Below the pieces are notes generated by a model. It searched no databases and was not told where the DNA came from. It was given only the letters and a program-made list of their open reading frames with translations. Shown piece after piece: positions 21,699 to 32,990 of a DNA stretch of 64,000 nt (position 1 is its first letter; each line of letters begins with the position of its first letter). Location of the stretch: NCBI GenBank assembly GCA_949752795.1, contig OX457075.1:8174001-8238000 (forward strand). The letters are read 5' to 3'. The stretch comes from Hyperoodon ampullatus. Taxonomy: Eukaryota; Chordata; Mammalia; Artiodactyla; Ziphiidae. Position numbers and translations under genes: made by a program.

Positions 21699-22604
21699 CC
21701 TCCCCCTTGACCGCAGCACCCTGAAAGAGCTGGCCTTTGACCTGGGGTCTGCGCGGCCTTGTGGTTCCCATGGACACTGCTCCCACCACTCTGCCTTTCA
21801 CCTCAGCTTCCTGAGGATCCACACGCTGACAGTGTGACTCTGTGACTTTAACCTTTCAGCCACTTAACACGTTCCCTTCTCGAGGGCTGGTGGCCTGTCA
21901 GTGAGGCTCTTTGCTCCGTCGCCACTTCTGCTGCTGTCCCCCACGGGCCTCCTGTGACACCTTCTCCAAATGCTACAAGGAGGGGGGGCTCGAGCAGAAA
22001 CAGAAATCCTTGCTAACATCCTCTTGGAAACATCTGGAGCAGCAGCTGCTTCCAGGGGCTTGTCCAGGGGCCTGAGCCAAGTAGATGGAAGGACCATGGG
22101 CCCAGCTGTGGGCCCCTGATGTCTTCTTTGGGTTTCCACAGGTCTCCACAGGCCTCCAGGAGTTCACTGAAGTTTCAAGTTTGAACATTTTATTAACTTA
22201 TACAATGCAACTATGTCTTCTTTTCTCTGTCCTGCTTTTCCCATTTGCCTTAGATCCTAGAGGCATATACAGGTAATAAAGAGCTGAGGGCTGGGATGAT
22301 GCAGCGGACAGATCGTGAGAGCCAGCCCCAGGTTTCACCAGCCTCCCTGTGGATTCCCAGCCCACGGCTTGAAGAAGGCTTTCGTAAATCTGTTCTTGTC
22401 CATTTAATGACCACAGGCATAGCTATCAGAATCATCTCTTAACAATTCTTTGAGAAAACTCACATTAATCACCTTGGGGGAGCCACTTAGCTAGGCCAGT
22501 GAATGCCATAGGGATCCTGCCTTCCCAGATTCACGGGGTGGGGCTGGGGTATTAGAGAATCTTATGCATACAAGCAAATGACTGCACTTCACTGATATAT
22601 CTCA
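21699..22604. other. Unique sequence
   Basis: No repeat or exon recognised. Short overlapping open frames on both strands only. Confidence 0.45.
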
Positions 22605-22672
22605 TAGGGCCTAGAACCGGGTTGGCATCTGGCAGTCACTCAACAAACGTGTTGAATCAGTGAATGAATACA
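22605..22672 (+). mobile_element. MIR 3' end fragment
   Basis: GCATCTGGCAGTCACTCAAC then AACGTGTTGAATCAGTGAATG matches the 3' end shared by MIR and L2-type repeats. Confidence 0.65.
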
Positions 22673-22929
22673 ATGCATTAAGTGCTACGATAGAGAAATG
22701 GAAGTGTGCCCTGGGGATATGGAAGCTTCATTTTGTGTCTGAGAATTAAGAAAACCTTAACAGGGGAGATGGCATTTGAATTTCACCTGGAAGCATGAAT
22801 AAGAATTCAGAGAATGAAGCAAAATCCATCGGGTTAAAGTAAAGGATGGAGTGAACAGGTCACACTGGAGTCAGTCAGACCAGTTCATAGGGAGCTGAGC
22901 TGGCTCAGGTGAGTGACAGGCAGTGACTT

Positions 22930-23430
22930 AACCTAAAAGTAATCATCACTGACAGTTTTTGGAGCACTCACCCTGTGTTAAGTGTTTTCACGCTGGCTAT
23001 GCGGTGTGCTCTCAGGGACGTTCTCTTTTGATCTTTACGACCTTATTTTTACAGACGAGGACACTGAGATTCAGAAAGACTCGTGACAGTGGCATGGACA
23101 TATATACACTACCAAACGTAAAACAGATAGCTAGTGGGAAGCAGCCGCATAGCACAGGGAGATCAGCTCAGTGCTTTGTGACCACCTAGAGAGGTGGGAT
23201 AGGGAGGGTGGAAGGGAGACGCAAGAGGGAGGAGATATGGAGATATATGTATATGTATAGCTGATTCACTTTGCTATAAAGCAGGAACTAACACACCATT
23301 GTAAAGCAATTATACTCCGATAAAGAAGTTAAAAAAAAAAAAAAAAGACTTGGCCACCTCCTGTGGGTCCTCAGATGGTGAGCTAGTGCTGGAACCCAGG
23401 TCAGTCTGACCCAAAGTCTGTGCTGTTAAG
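22930..23430 (-). mobile_element. MIR split by an L1 insertion
   Basis: Left part 22930-23081 (GAGCACTCACCCTGTGTTAAG ... CAGACGAGGACACTGAGATT) and right part 23351-23430 (CTTGGCCACCTCCTGTGG ... GGAACCCAGGTCAGTCTGAC) are consecutive parts of one reverse-oriented MIR. The L1 at 23082-23343 sits between them. Confidence 0.85.
23082..23343 (+). mobile_element. L1 3' UTR fragment inserted in MIR
   Basis: GTGGCATGGACATATATACA through GATAGCTAGTGGGAAGCAGC and a GGAGGG tract to a poly-A tail after ACTCCGATAAAG. The TSD AAAGACT is at 23075-23081 and 23344-23350. About 262 bp, severely 5'-truncated. Confidence 0.95.
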
Positions 23431-24128
23431 CGCCAGGCTGTAGGGAGTTTCCAGAAAACCTAATTCTTGAGAAGACACTGACTCAAAGCTGGCAGGCTGC
23501 CTGGTACATAGCAGTCAGTCAACATGGCGTGGACGAGTCCGTAGTGACCTGGGCCTGGGAGACCGAGGGGTGTGGCTCTTTTCCTTGAACTATACCCCCA
23601 GGAAGGAGGTAAGGGAAGTGTGCCGGGAATCTCGCTGGGCATTAAAGTGAGTGTAAACCCTACACGAATTGACTTTTAGTCACAGAAAATAATCGTTTGT
23701 CACAAAACATCGGAGCTGGCAAGTGACTCAGGTAACCTCCTCGGAGGTTCTCAAAAGTGGTTTCTGTTTCCCCAGGGAAATTCCTTTCTCCAGACACAAT
23801 CCACGGCTCACCTGGGAGGACGGACGGAGAAGAAATGAGGCTGCTCTGTCTGGATGGAGTTGGGAGTAGTGATGCTGGAAGGTTCAAGCCCCAACATTCA
23901 GCGTCCTCACGTCCCCGCGGTAGGTGCTGATGTGCCCTGACGGGCTCTTAGGGCAACTGGAACATCATCTGAAAGCCCTGAAGGAGGTGAAGAGGTGAGG
24001 AGAAACCGCTGGGGAGGGAAGGGGGCAGTGGCCAGTGCACAGCTGGGGCCACGCGCCGCCCCGAGTCACCTACAGCTCTTGAGCCTCGTGGCCCACGATC
24101 ATTTTAGGCAAATTAAATAAGGACATAG
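23431..24128. other. Unique sequence
   Basis: No gene recognised. A 75-codon minus-strand open frame (23660-23887) is unassigned. Locally GC-rich near 24010-24065. Confidence 0.45.
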
Positions 24129-24364
24129 GGGCTTCCCTGGTGGCGCAGTGGTTGAGAGTCCACCCCTGCTTACTACCGATGCCGGGGACACGGGTTCGTG
24201 CCCCGGTCCGGGAAGATCCCACATGCCTCGGAGCGGCTGGACCCGTGAGCCATGGCCGCTGAGCCTGCACGTCCGGAGCCTGTGCTCCGCAACGGGAGAG
24301 GCCACAACAGTGAGAGGCCCGCATACCGCAAAAAAAAAAAAAAAAGAAAAAAGAAAAAAGAAAA
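24129..24364 (+). mobile_element. CHR-type SINE, short subtype, with internal insertion
   Basis: Body and A-rich tail are typical (A box TGGCGCAGTGG, B region GGTTCGTGCCC). Between the two boxes the expected CACCTGCCGATGC reads CACCCCTGCTTACTACCGATGC, about 10 extra bases. The tail is A15 followed by GAAAAA units. No clean TSD could be defined. Confidence 0.93.
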
Positions 24365-24678
24365 GGATGTAGAAGGTACTCTTGAGGTGTTTCCAGGGAT
24401 TTGCTGCCCGGCTGGCTTGGGGGACAAAAGTGATATAAGGGCCTCCTAGTGATTGATTCCATTATTTTCCTGCACTCTCTCCGATTCCAGCCACCGCCCA
24501 GCTAAGCACCGGGTGGGGGGCTGCTCGGGGCTGCGGTGCAGGAATTCTCTCCTGGCAGGTGTCCAGGGACCCTGGGGAGACTCTTTAAGAGCAATAGAAG
24601 CAGCTTTGTCGTCTTTACGCTTCCTCCAGTCTAGACACATTGCTAAGAGTGAAAGCTCGCATTTGCTGACTGAATAAT
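24365..24678. other. Unique sequence
   Basis: No recognised feature. A 93-codon minus-strand open frame (24446-24727) partly enters the next L1. Confidence 0.45.
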
Positions 24679-24694
24679 AAAAGTTCGTCTTCCT

Positions 24695-24949
24695 GAGAGA
24701 GTGGCATGGACATATATACACTATCAAATGTAAAATAGATAGCTAGTGGGAAGCAGCCACATAGCCCAGGGAGATCAGCTCGGTGCTTTGTGACCACCTA
24801 GAAGGGTGGGATAGGGAGGGTGGGAGGGAGATGCAAGAGGGAAGTGATATGGGAACATATGTATATGTATAACTGATTCACTTTGTTATAAAGCAGAAAC
24901 TAACACACCATTGTAAAGCAATTATACTCCATTAAAGATGTAAAAAAAA
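24695..24949 (+). mobile_element. L1 3' UTR fragment
   Basis: Begins GAGAGAGTGGCATGGACATA, closely matching the 23082 copy, and ends ACTCCATTAAAGATG plus poly-A. The TSD is AAAAGTTCGTCTTCCT (24679-24694) and AAAAGTTTGTCTTCCT (24950-24965), 16 bp with one mismatch. Confidence 0.96.
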
Positions 24950-24965
24950 AAAAGTTTGTCTTCCT

Positions 24966-25689
24966 TGAAAGTACTGCTTGCCATGAGGCTCCCATCTGTT
25001 TTGCTAAGACAGCTTACTCCAATTTTAGGTATTTTCTTCCCTAAACCTTTTTTTTTTTTTTTCAGTGAGGCCACACCCTTTGTTCACATAGACACAGATG
25101 GGACCAGGGCGGGGAACGGGAAGGCGCCGAGGCTGGGACACGCCACGCCCCACCACTTTGAGCATCTCTGCTCCAGGAGCCTTGAGGCAGTGACCCAATC
25201 CCCATCTGCTTCCTGCAGGGCTGATGAAGGGTAAGGGTCAATAACACGTCTTTCGTGAGGATGTTAATAATGACCGTTTCTTACCCATCTTACTTCTCCT
25301 AAGAGGCAATGCAGGCAACTGGCCCACAGCTGTCCTGGCCATGAGCTTGACTAGCCCAGGGCTGCCTCGGCATCCGGCCCCAAGTGGGCACTGCCAGCCT
25401 GGACAGAGGGAAGGAAGGCCAGGTCCCAGTGTCCTGAGAACATTAAAGGTGGGCATGGGGCAGGGGTGGGAGGCAGAGGCCCCTGCTTACTACCTTGGCC
25501 ATTTCCGGGGAGGCAGTTCCCGGTGGCCTGAGCAGCCGGTGTGCCAGGAGGTACTCTGCAAACTGCTTTTAGGCAAACTTGCCTCTTCTCCCAGGCAGGG
25601 GTGGAAATTCTCTTCCTGTGGAAGCCGATCGTCCATCCGTCCAGGCCAACTCTGTGGCCTAAGTGCTGCGTGGCCTCCAGTGCATCTCT
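24966..25689. other. Unique sequence
   Basis: A T-run lies at about 25047. Open frames on both strands over 25238-25734 (up to 127 codons) are mutually overlapping and unassigned. CCCCTGCTTACTACC at 25480-25494 matches the insertion in the 24129 SINE. Confidence 0.45.
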
Positions 25690-25815
25690 GAGCCTGGGTT
25701 TCCATGTCTGGAAAGAGGGGATAATAACACTCACCTCACAAAACGTTGTAGGGATTGTTGGTCATTCGTGACTGTGCAGTTCTGTGAGAACTATAATGCG
25801 CCGTATAAATGAAAA
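25690..25815 (+). mobile_element. MIR fragment
   Basis: GCCTGGGTTTCCATGTCTGG, AGGGGATAATAACACTCACC and TTGTAGGGATTGTTGG follow the MIR 3' half. Confidence 0.8.
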
Positions 25816-26954
25816 ATTATTTCCTGGAGCGCTTGAGGCAAAGAAGAGGTTTCCCTCTCATGAACTCATGGTGTGGAAAAACCACCATCAGGCCATTTGT
25901 AGGAGAGCTCAGGGCCGGGGTTCTGGAGGGACAGGCAAGGGCAAAGAGGAGTAATACGACAGGCGCATGCTCGCTCTGGGTTGGTCTTTTCTCTGCTGTT
26001 TCTGGATAGGTGGCCGGGGCATCTCCTTCCACACTCCATGACTCACCAAGTGGAAAATGGGCAGAGTCCCTGTCTTCATTTTATCCAAAGCTTTTGACTC
26101 TTTCCCAGGATGTGGGCTCACAGTTAGACGTGGTAAGTGGAGCCAGTCTGGTTTAACTTAGTCCCTTTCTGGTCTGATCACTTTGTTGGCAGAGGGTCGG
26201 CTGTTGTCGTTTACAGCCTTCCCACTCAGGGCAGCCGCAGTCCTTGGATTCCAGCAGAGCTGAGAAAGTGGTGGGACAAAGACAGAGGGACAGACAGACA
26301 GACTGACAGACATATGGAGGTTGCAAAATTCTGGTAAGTGAGTCTGGAAAAAAGAGATCTCCCTTCACTGCTTGGGGAGGTGGCTATGACAGTGAGGTCA
26401 TATGTCTATTAGTGAATATGAAAATGAGGTCATGTTGATATGTGCATTTCACGGCTGTGATTTCTGAAGACAATGGCCAGAGAATCAGACCCACGTTGTC
26501 TGCTCCCCACTGTTAGGCTGAGAATACAGAGGAAGAGCCAGTAACACCAGGAAGATCACAGCCACGGCCAAAGCTGTTTCCCAACGCCCTGTTTGCCTGT
26601 GTTTTTTTTCACGACTACTTTACATCATCTTGGCCAATAGTAGGTCAGGATATAAAGCTTGAGGGATGGATAGATAAGCGTTGCCCATTTTCTTATATAT
26701 ACCATGAAGTACCAACTTCAGACATCAAGTGAAATAAAGAGAAAAAATAGGATCTTATGTCCTGTGATATAAAATGTTTATTAACTGGCATATAAATGGC
26801 ATTTATTTGTTGGCAAACCTAACCTACAGGAAAACGAAGACCTAGCATGGAATTCCATTTGCTAAAAACATACTCTTTCTTCTTGGAGGTGGGATAAAAT
26901 GTATCAACAACTTGATGGGGGTGAGGAGAAGACAGAGAAAGCACGGAGACTATT
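25816..26954. other. Unique sequence
   Basis: Only a short GACAGACAGAC low-complexity patch near 26290 stands out. No gene recognised. Confidence 0.45.
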
Positions 26955-27200
26955 AATGAAACATTTTCCTTCGGGTTTAGTTCCTGGCTTCAGCTCACCG
27001 CAGCTGAAATCCCGGTTCCACTACTTATTTCCCATGTGTCTCAGGACAAGGTACTTAGCCTCCATTTCCCCCTCTTTCTTCCTTTATAAACTGGAGACAA
27101 TAGTAAAAATCATTCTCTCTTGTTATGAATATTAAGTGAGTTAATACAAGTAAATTACTAGAACAATGCTTGGTTTGTGGTAAACATTCAACCAACGGGA
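26955..27200 (+). mobile_element. MIR, near full length
   Basis: The tRNA-like 5' part (TTCCACTACTTATTTCCC), the central GTACTTAGCCTCCATTTCCC, and the AGTGAGTTAATACAAGTAAA and AGAACAATGCTTGG 3' part occur in order. Confidence 0.8.
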
Positions 27201-27227
27201 GCTACTGATATTATTTCAATGGAAAGT

Positions 27228-27345
27228 TGCACTTGACTGTGAGCCCCGTGAAGGCAGGGGCATGACTGCCTGTCTCACCACCTCGATGTTTAGCAGAGTG
27301 CTTGGGGCCCAATAGACCCCTAATAACTATTTGTTGACTGAACAA
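27228..27345 (+). mobile_element. L2 3' end fragment
   Basis: GACTGTGAGCCCCGTGAAGG, GCAGAGTGCTTGGGGCC and AATAACTATTTGTTGACTGA match the L2 3' end. Confidence 0.8.
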
Positions 27346-27829
27346 CGAGAAGAGTCTGGCTCCATGGAAGTCATCTAAACTGTAGAGTTCAGAAAGTGCT
27401 GAAAGGCGTAATTTGGGATTGTGAGGATAAAGTCAGCAGCTTCCACACCTCAGCAGTGACTGAGATGACACAGAGAGACCCTGGCATTGTGAGTCTGAGG
27501 CTTAGACCAAGCAGGCCAACACCTGATTTTCAGCATGGCAGCATCTAAAAGCTAGTGAAGGGTAGAATTGTCTATAACCAGTTGGAGAGTCGAGTCTTTC
27601 ACAAAAATGCTAACAGTGGCATCGAGGGTCCACAGCGCATATCCAAGGGAACAAGTACTCCCCCTCCAATTCCAGCCTGCAGTATTTCTAGTCATGTTGT
27701 TTGGGTGAGGACCAGCGGTCAGGGGTGCAGGGACTGCCATGGGGTCGTGGGGTGATGGGAGATGAAAGGTCTCTTTCTCCGAGGCAGCTGGGCTTCTTTT
27801 AATGGGCAAGGTCAGCAATGAAATGACCA
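27346..27829. other. Unique sequence
   Basis: No recognised feature. Confidence 0.5.
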
Positions 27830-28190
27830 GGAAGAGAAATTGCTGTCACTATGCATCAGTGGCAATCTTCTATCAATGATTCCCCCTGTACCGTTCCCTT
27901 TGCCACGGGCTGAAGCAAACATGGCCCTAATCAGTTTTACATCTCCGTTTAATTTTATTGGAAAGAAGAGCTGGCAATGCATCACAGAGGCCGGGTGTGA
28001 CACGAAAGGTGACCCCCCGCCAACTTAATGGCACAATACATAACCCTTAATGAAGTTGCTATCTTGTCCCTCTTTGGCTGTCTCAGCCCTGTGATTTATG
28101 ATGGCATCATTTTGCTTTGCCCTCTTTTCATTTCAGCTTTGACAAAGTGGATGGAACAATTATCTTCGTTATCGGCCAGAGCAGTAGAAA
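27830..28190. promoter_or_regulatory. Candidate conserved non-coding element
   Basis: Unique, repeat-free DNA with CTATGCATCAG, TATCAATGATTCCC, CACTTAATGG-type and CCCTTAATGAAG homeodomain words, GTGATTTATGATGG, GCTTTGACAAAG (TCF/LEF-like) and GGAACAATTATC (SOX-like). No coding frame. This rests on motif clustering. Confidence 0.4.
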
Positions 28191-28444
28191 TGTGATAGTT
28201 GGGAGATTTCTGCAGGTGGAAGGCCTTGGCTGGGGATCAAAACCAATGGTGAAATGTGCTTAGGAATTTTTTTTCTCCTCTTCCCTTCTTCCTGTGACTG
28301 TGGGTTCTTGAAGATGGATGGTGTATCCCAGAGAGCGGTATGAGTCCTGTATCACTGTGGCAAAAAGCAATTTCAGGAGACGGGGAGGCTGCAGATAGAA
28401 CAGAGCTTGGAATTTTGCAGTTTTTTCTCTTTGAGCTCCTTATA

Positions 28445-28445
<1 letters not shown>

Positions 28446-28475
<30 letters not shown>

Positions 28476-28667
28476 GCAGTATGCGGGTCTATCGCTGTTG
28501 TGGCCTCTCCCGTTGCGGAGCACAGGCTCCGGACGCGCAGGCCCAGCAGCCATGGCTCACGGGTGCAGCCGCTCCGCAGCATGTGGGATCTTCCCGGACC
28601 GGGGCATGAACCTGCATCCCCTGCATCGGCAGGCGGACTCTCAACCACTGTGCCACCAGGGAAGACC
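28446..28667 (-). mobile_element. CHR-type SINE, short subtype
   Basis: TA repeat (28441-28460) and T15, then GCAGTATGCGGGTCTATCGC, ending ACCAGGGAAGACC. The TSD is GAGCTCCTTATAT at 28433-28445 and 28668-28680. The TA tract grew between the TSD and the reversed A tail. Confidence 0.96.
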
Positions 28668-28809
28668 GAGCTCCTTATATTTGTTTTTCTGTGCACACCC
28701 AGGCCAAGTTCTCGCTATCACAGCTTTATCTCCCATCGATTTGCAGGAATGGAACATAGATTTTTCTATTTTATAAATGATACCCTGCATTTATTTTGTC
28801 TAATTAAAT

Positions 28810-29121
28810 GTTGTTTATTCATTCACTACTCAATCAACATTTATTGAGTGCCTCCTAGATATTAAACAAAATTAGGTGCTGTGGAAAGACAGAGAAGGAA
28901 TACTGATGGATTTAATCCTCGAGAAATGGTATATTCAACAAATAGAAATAAGACGTGAATATAAGTGAAGGTAACATAAGATGGGAAGGGATTTGCATAT
29001 CAAGAACTGAAGGTGGAGGGTCCTGGGGTTGTTCACAGGAAGGAGAATTTATTTCCAAAATGAGAGCTGGACCTAAAAAGGGGAACAGGATGTGGACAGA
29101 TAAAAATAAGATGCATTTGTG
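28810..29121 (+). repeat. Ancient interspersed repeat, family not named
   Basis: ATCAACATTTATTGAGTGCC then TTAGGTGCTGTGGAAAGACAG and AGCTGGACCTAAAAAGG resemble a common old mammalian repeat also seen at 42820, 45930 and 47590. The L1 at 29133 inserts just downstream. Confidence 0.5.
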
Positions 29122-29132
29122 TCTATCATCTT

Positions 29133-30716
29133 TTATTTTTTTTAACATCTTTACTGGAGAATAATTGCTTTACAATGGTGTGTTAGTTTCTGCTATATAA
29201 CAAAGTGAATCAGCTTTATGCATACATATATCCCCATATTCCCTCCCTCTTGAGCCTCCCTCCCACCCTCCCCATCCCACCCCTCTAGGTGGTCACAAAG
29301 CACCGAGGTGATCTCCCTGTGCCACGCAGCTGCTTCCCACTAGCTACCTGTTTTACATTTGGTAGTGTATATATGTCAATGCCACTCTCTCACTTTGTCA
29401 CAGCTTACCCTTCCCCCTCCCCGTGTCCTCAAGTCCATTCTCTACATCTGCGTCTTTATTCCTGTCCTGCCCCTAGGTTTGTCAGAACCATTTGTTTTTT
29501 AGATTCCATATATATGTGTTAGCATATGGTATTTGTTTTTCTCTTTCTGACTTACTTCACTCTGTATGACAGACTCTAGGTCCATCCACCTAATTACAAA
29601 TAACTCAATCTCATTTCTTTTTATGGCTGAGTAATATTCCATTGTATATATGTGCCACATCTTCTTTATCCATTCATCTGTTGATGGACACTTAGGTTGC
29701 TTCCATGTCCTGGCTATTGTAAATAGTGCTGCAATGAACATTTTGGAATATTCTTTTTGAATTATGGTTTTCTCAGGGTATATGCCCAGTAGTGACATTG
29801 CTGGGTCGTATGGTAGTTCTATTGTTAGTTTTTTAAGGAACCTCCATACTGTTCTCCATAGTGGCTGCATCAATTTATATTCCACCAACAGTGCAAGAGG
29901 GTTCCCTTTTCTCCACACCCTCTCCAGCACTTATTGTTTGTAGATTTTTTGATGATGGCCATTCTGACTGGTGTGAGGTGATAGCTCATTGTAGTTTTGA
30001 TTTGCATTTCTCTAATGATTAATGATGTTGAGCATCCTTTCATGTGTTTGTTGGCAATCTGTATATCTTCTTTGGAGAAATGTCTATTTAGGTCTTCTGC
30101 CCATTTTTGGATTGGGTTTTTTGTTATTTTGAGATTGAGCTGCATGAGCTGCTTGTATATTTTGGAGATTAACCCTTTGTCAGTTGCTTCGTTTGCAAAT
30201 ATTTTCTCCCATTCTGAAGGTTGTCTTTTTGTCTTGTTTATGTTTTCCTTTGCTGTGTAAAAGCTTTTCAGTTTCATTAGGTCCCATTTGTTTATTTTTG
30301 TTTTTATTTCCCTTTCTCTAGGAGGTGGGTCAAAAAGGATCTTGCTGTGATTTATGTCATAGAGTGTTCTGCCTATGTTTTTCTCTGAGAGTTTTATAGT
30401 GTCTGGCCTTACATTTAGGTCTTTAATCCATTTTGAGTTTATATTTTGTGTGTGGTGTTAGGAAGTGTTCTAATTTCATTCTTTTACATGTAGCTGTCCA
30501 GTTTTCCCAGCATCACTTATTGAAGAGGCTGTCTTTTCTCCATTGTATATCCTTGCCTCCTTTCTCAAAGATAAGGTGACCATATGTGTGTGAGTTTATC
30601 TCTGGGATTTCTATCCTGTTTCATTGATCTATATTTCTGTTTTTGTGCCAGTACCATACTGCCTTGATTACTGTAGCTTTGTAGTACAGTCTGAAGTCAG
30701 GGAGCCTGATTCCTCC
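29133..30716 (-). mobile_element. L1, 5'-truncated, 1.6 kb, with ORF2 C-terminal remnant
   Basis: The longest recent L1 here: 3' UTR then the ORF2 C-terminal region on the minus strand. The reading frame is broken into two overlapping pieces, 29499-29930 (143 codons) and 29870-30277 (135 codons). The first carries [15 protein letters not shown] and WIKKMWHIYTMEYYSAIKRN-type L1 ORF2 signatures, so a frameshift separates them. Reverse transcriptase and endonuclease domains are absent. An exact 11-bp TSD, TCTATCATCTT, lies at 29122-29132 and 30717-30727. A dead copy. Confidence 0.98.
29499..30277 (-). pseudogene. L1 ORF2 C-terminal fragment, frameshifted
   Basis: Two overlapping open pieces of one former ORF2. 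The upstream piece (29870-30277) has [22 protein letters not shown] sequence and the downstream piece ends in MLTHIYGI just before the 3' UTR. The catalytic domains of the full protein are not present. Confidence 0.93.
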
Positions 30717-30727
30717 TCTATCATCTT

Positions 30728-31732
30728 ATAGACAATGCAGATATAACAATAGGGAGCGGGGTAGATAAACAGACCAGATTTTGGTTGCAGTTTCATGTTA
30801 TTCTGCCAAAAAGGATAGGAGAGGCTTTGGGTCACGGCAGTAATCAGTCAGTGTTTCAGTTTGTGCCTCCAGATATCCAATTGGAGAGGAGAATATAGTG
30901 TTTTGTTGAAGAACGAAGAAAGTTACTTATAATAGCAACTTCTGATGGTCTGTGAGAAGGAAGTTAGTCAAGGCTGGAATGAAAATAGAGGCTGTGTCTC
31001 GGTTTTCTTGATGTTCTCCTTGTCCTCCATCCCAGTTTATGGGCTGAACGTCCATGTTGGGAACTTAGGCCCTGGTGTCCTTTGCTGGTGGAGGCTTATG
31101 GATTGCACACTCTTACATTGACTAGATAACTTTGTCTCTGGGCACCATATTTTTCAGATAGATAAGCTTGCAAAATCCACTCCGAAAGTCTTTCTTTCCA
31201 TTGTATCTGACTCAGAGAGAATTGTAATTAGTTTTCACTTACTTATGGGTTCTATGAAGTCCAAAGATAATTGGTTGGAGGTTCTTTTAATCAATGAGAC
31301 TCTCTTGGCAAATACCGCCTAAATGAGGCCTGTGCTGTTAATGGGATTGTTGAAATGGTGACAGTTTTTCCACAGCCTTCTTCTCAGGTAGATGGAGAAC
31401 TGTAATGCTGACATGGTTAACTGGGGTCTAAAGTAGATCCTTCATATCAATCTGCATGTAAGTAAATTTAAAAATAACTATGTCATATAAATTGACATGT
31501 GTGTATACAGGGAGCCCATCTCCGGAAAATTCAATATACAATCCATTTCATCTCGGCCTCTCATTCTGTTCAGTGTTTAGAGAGTGAAGGGAGCAGGGAG
31601 ACAGGCGGTTCCACATCCTGACTCTATTTTCTAAAAGTAGCACATATTCAATACTTAACTTTCGGCTAGTTTGTTGACATGATGGTTGGTTAAGTCTGTA
31701 GTTAAAAATATGCAAGGATGTAGCATGAAAAC
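30728..31732. other. Unique sequence
   Basis: No repeat or gene recognised. Start of the repeat-poor interval. Confidence 0.5.
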
Positions 31733-32521
31733 ATGGCTAACACCATTCAAAATGCAATGCAAATCTCAACGGTCAGACTGCAAAGCACACAGAAGGGGGT
31801 ACAAGAGTGGCATTTTGTTCTTCTCTTGTTCCCACGTCCAACCACGGAGGCAGGCTTCCTTCCCACCCACCTGCCCTGCCCAACGAAGTACATCCATCAC
31901 ATCATGACATCATTTGCCTGTGATGTCAAAACCGGCCTCACTTTTGTCCCTCATGGGTGCTGTGCAGGATGGAGAGATTTGAAAAACAGGAGCAACATCA
32001 ACCAAACAACCAGGGCTGTTTGTTTTTGTATTCCCTTGGTGCAGTCTCCACAGGGAGGCGGAGGTCCCTGTCCCCCTTTTCCTCTTTACTGCTGCCAGGT
32101 GGGGGAGGGGAAGGGCCTCGGTGACCCAGAATACAAGCTTGTCTGTCATGGGCAGCGCCACGTGCCCGAAGACCACCCAGGGGCTCCCCCTGAGCATGCG
32201 GTAGAGGGTGATGGGATAATCTTTGGGAAAGAAAACCAGACATTTTTTGGCTGGAGTTGGGGAAAAAGGGAGGTGGGGTTGGGACCCCGCTGTTACTTCC
32301 TTTGATCTCAGTACATTGGAAAGGTCTTTCCCCTGATTCCTGCTGATACTTCCTGATGGAAATTTCTTCCATCGACAGAGATACAGATGGAGTTTAGCGA
32401 CGTGGGACTGCAGACACACTCTGGGATAATGAAAAAATGCCCAAGGTAGCCATATGCTCCATGGCCATTTGTTAGAAGGCGCTCCAGTTGGGTGAATACA
32501 TAATAGCATTTTTGACAGCAT
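31733..32521. other. Unique DNA open on both strands
   Basis: A plus-strand frame of 190 codons (31733-32305) and a minus-strand frame of 203 codons (31910-32521) overlap. Neither shows a domain, signal peptide or repeat that I recognise. Codon phase, splice sites and conservation cannot be judged. Probably chance in a stop-poor region, but the longest such overlap here. Confidence 0.3.
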
Positions 32522-32829
32522 TGACTAAGGGATCTCCTCAGTATTTCTATGTCTTTTTGCATTTGTTGGTCTAACATGTGTAAGTTTTGAAATTTTAGTC
32601 CTGTTTGTTAACATTCTTTATGCAGAGTTCTTTCCTCCGATTGGAGATTTGTTTCCAAGCTATCAGAACACCCTGGGGCAAGTCCAAACTCAGAGACCAG
32701 ATTCTATCTTCAGTGCCATTTCCTTAAGATCTCAGTTGTGACCTTCCTTTTCTCTTATTTGAAAGGATGTCTTCCAATTAACAATGATGCCTGAATGAAG
32801 GTAGTGATAATTAATATTATCAACATAAC
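32522..32829. other. Unique sequence
   Basis: No recognised feature. Confidence 0.5.
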
Positions 32830-32990
32830 AGCAATCATTTATTTAGCATTTACAGCTTAATTGTAGACATTATGATTCTGGTTTCATAATTGTGGAAACT
32901 GAAGATCTTCAAGGACTTAGCCCAAGGCAACACAATTAGTAAATACCAGATTCAGGATTAGGATCCAGGTCAGCTTAGTCCAAAGCTTCC
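32830..32990 (-). mobile_element. MIR fragment
   Basis: ATTGTGGAAACTGAAGATCT, TAGCCCAAGGCAACACAATT and GGATTAGGATCCAGGTCAGC follow the MIR reverse complement. Confidence 0.8.

Noticed and set aside
21482..21822. Cys-Val-rich minus-strand open frames
   Set aside because: They come from the CA-rich tract.
29997..30260. Plus-strand 87-codon open frame
   Set aside because: Antisense to the L1 ORF2 remnant; no independent support.
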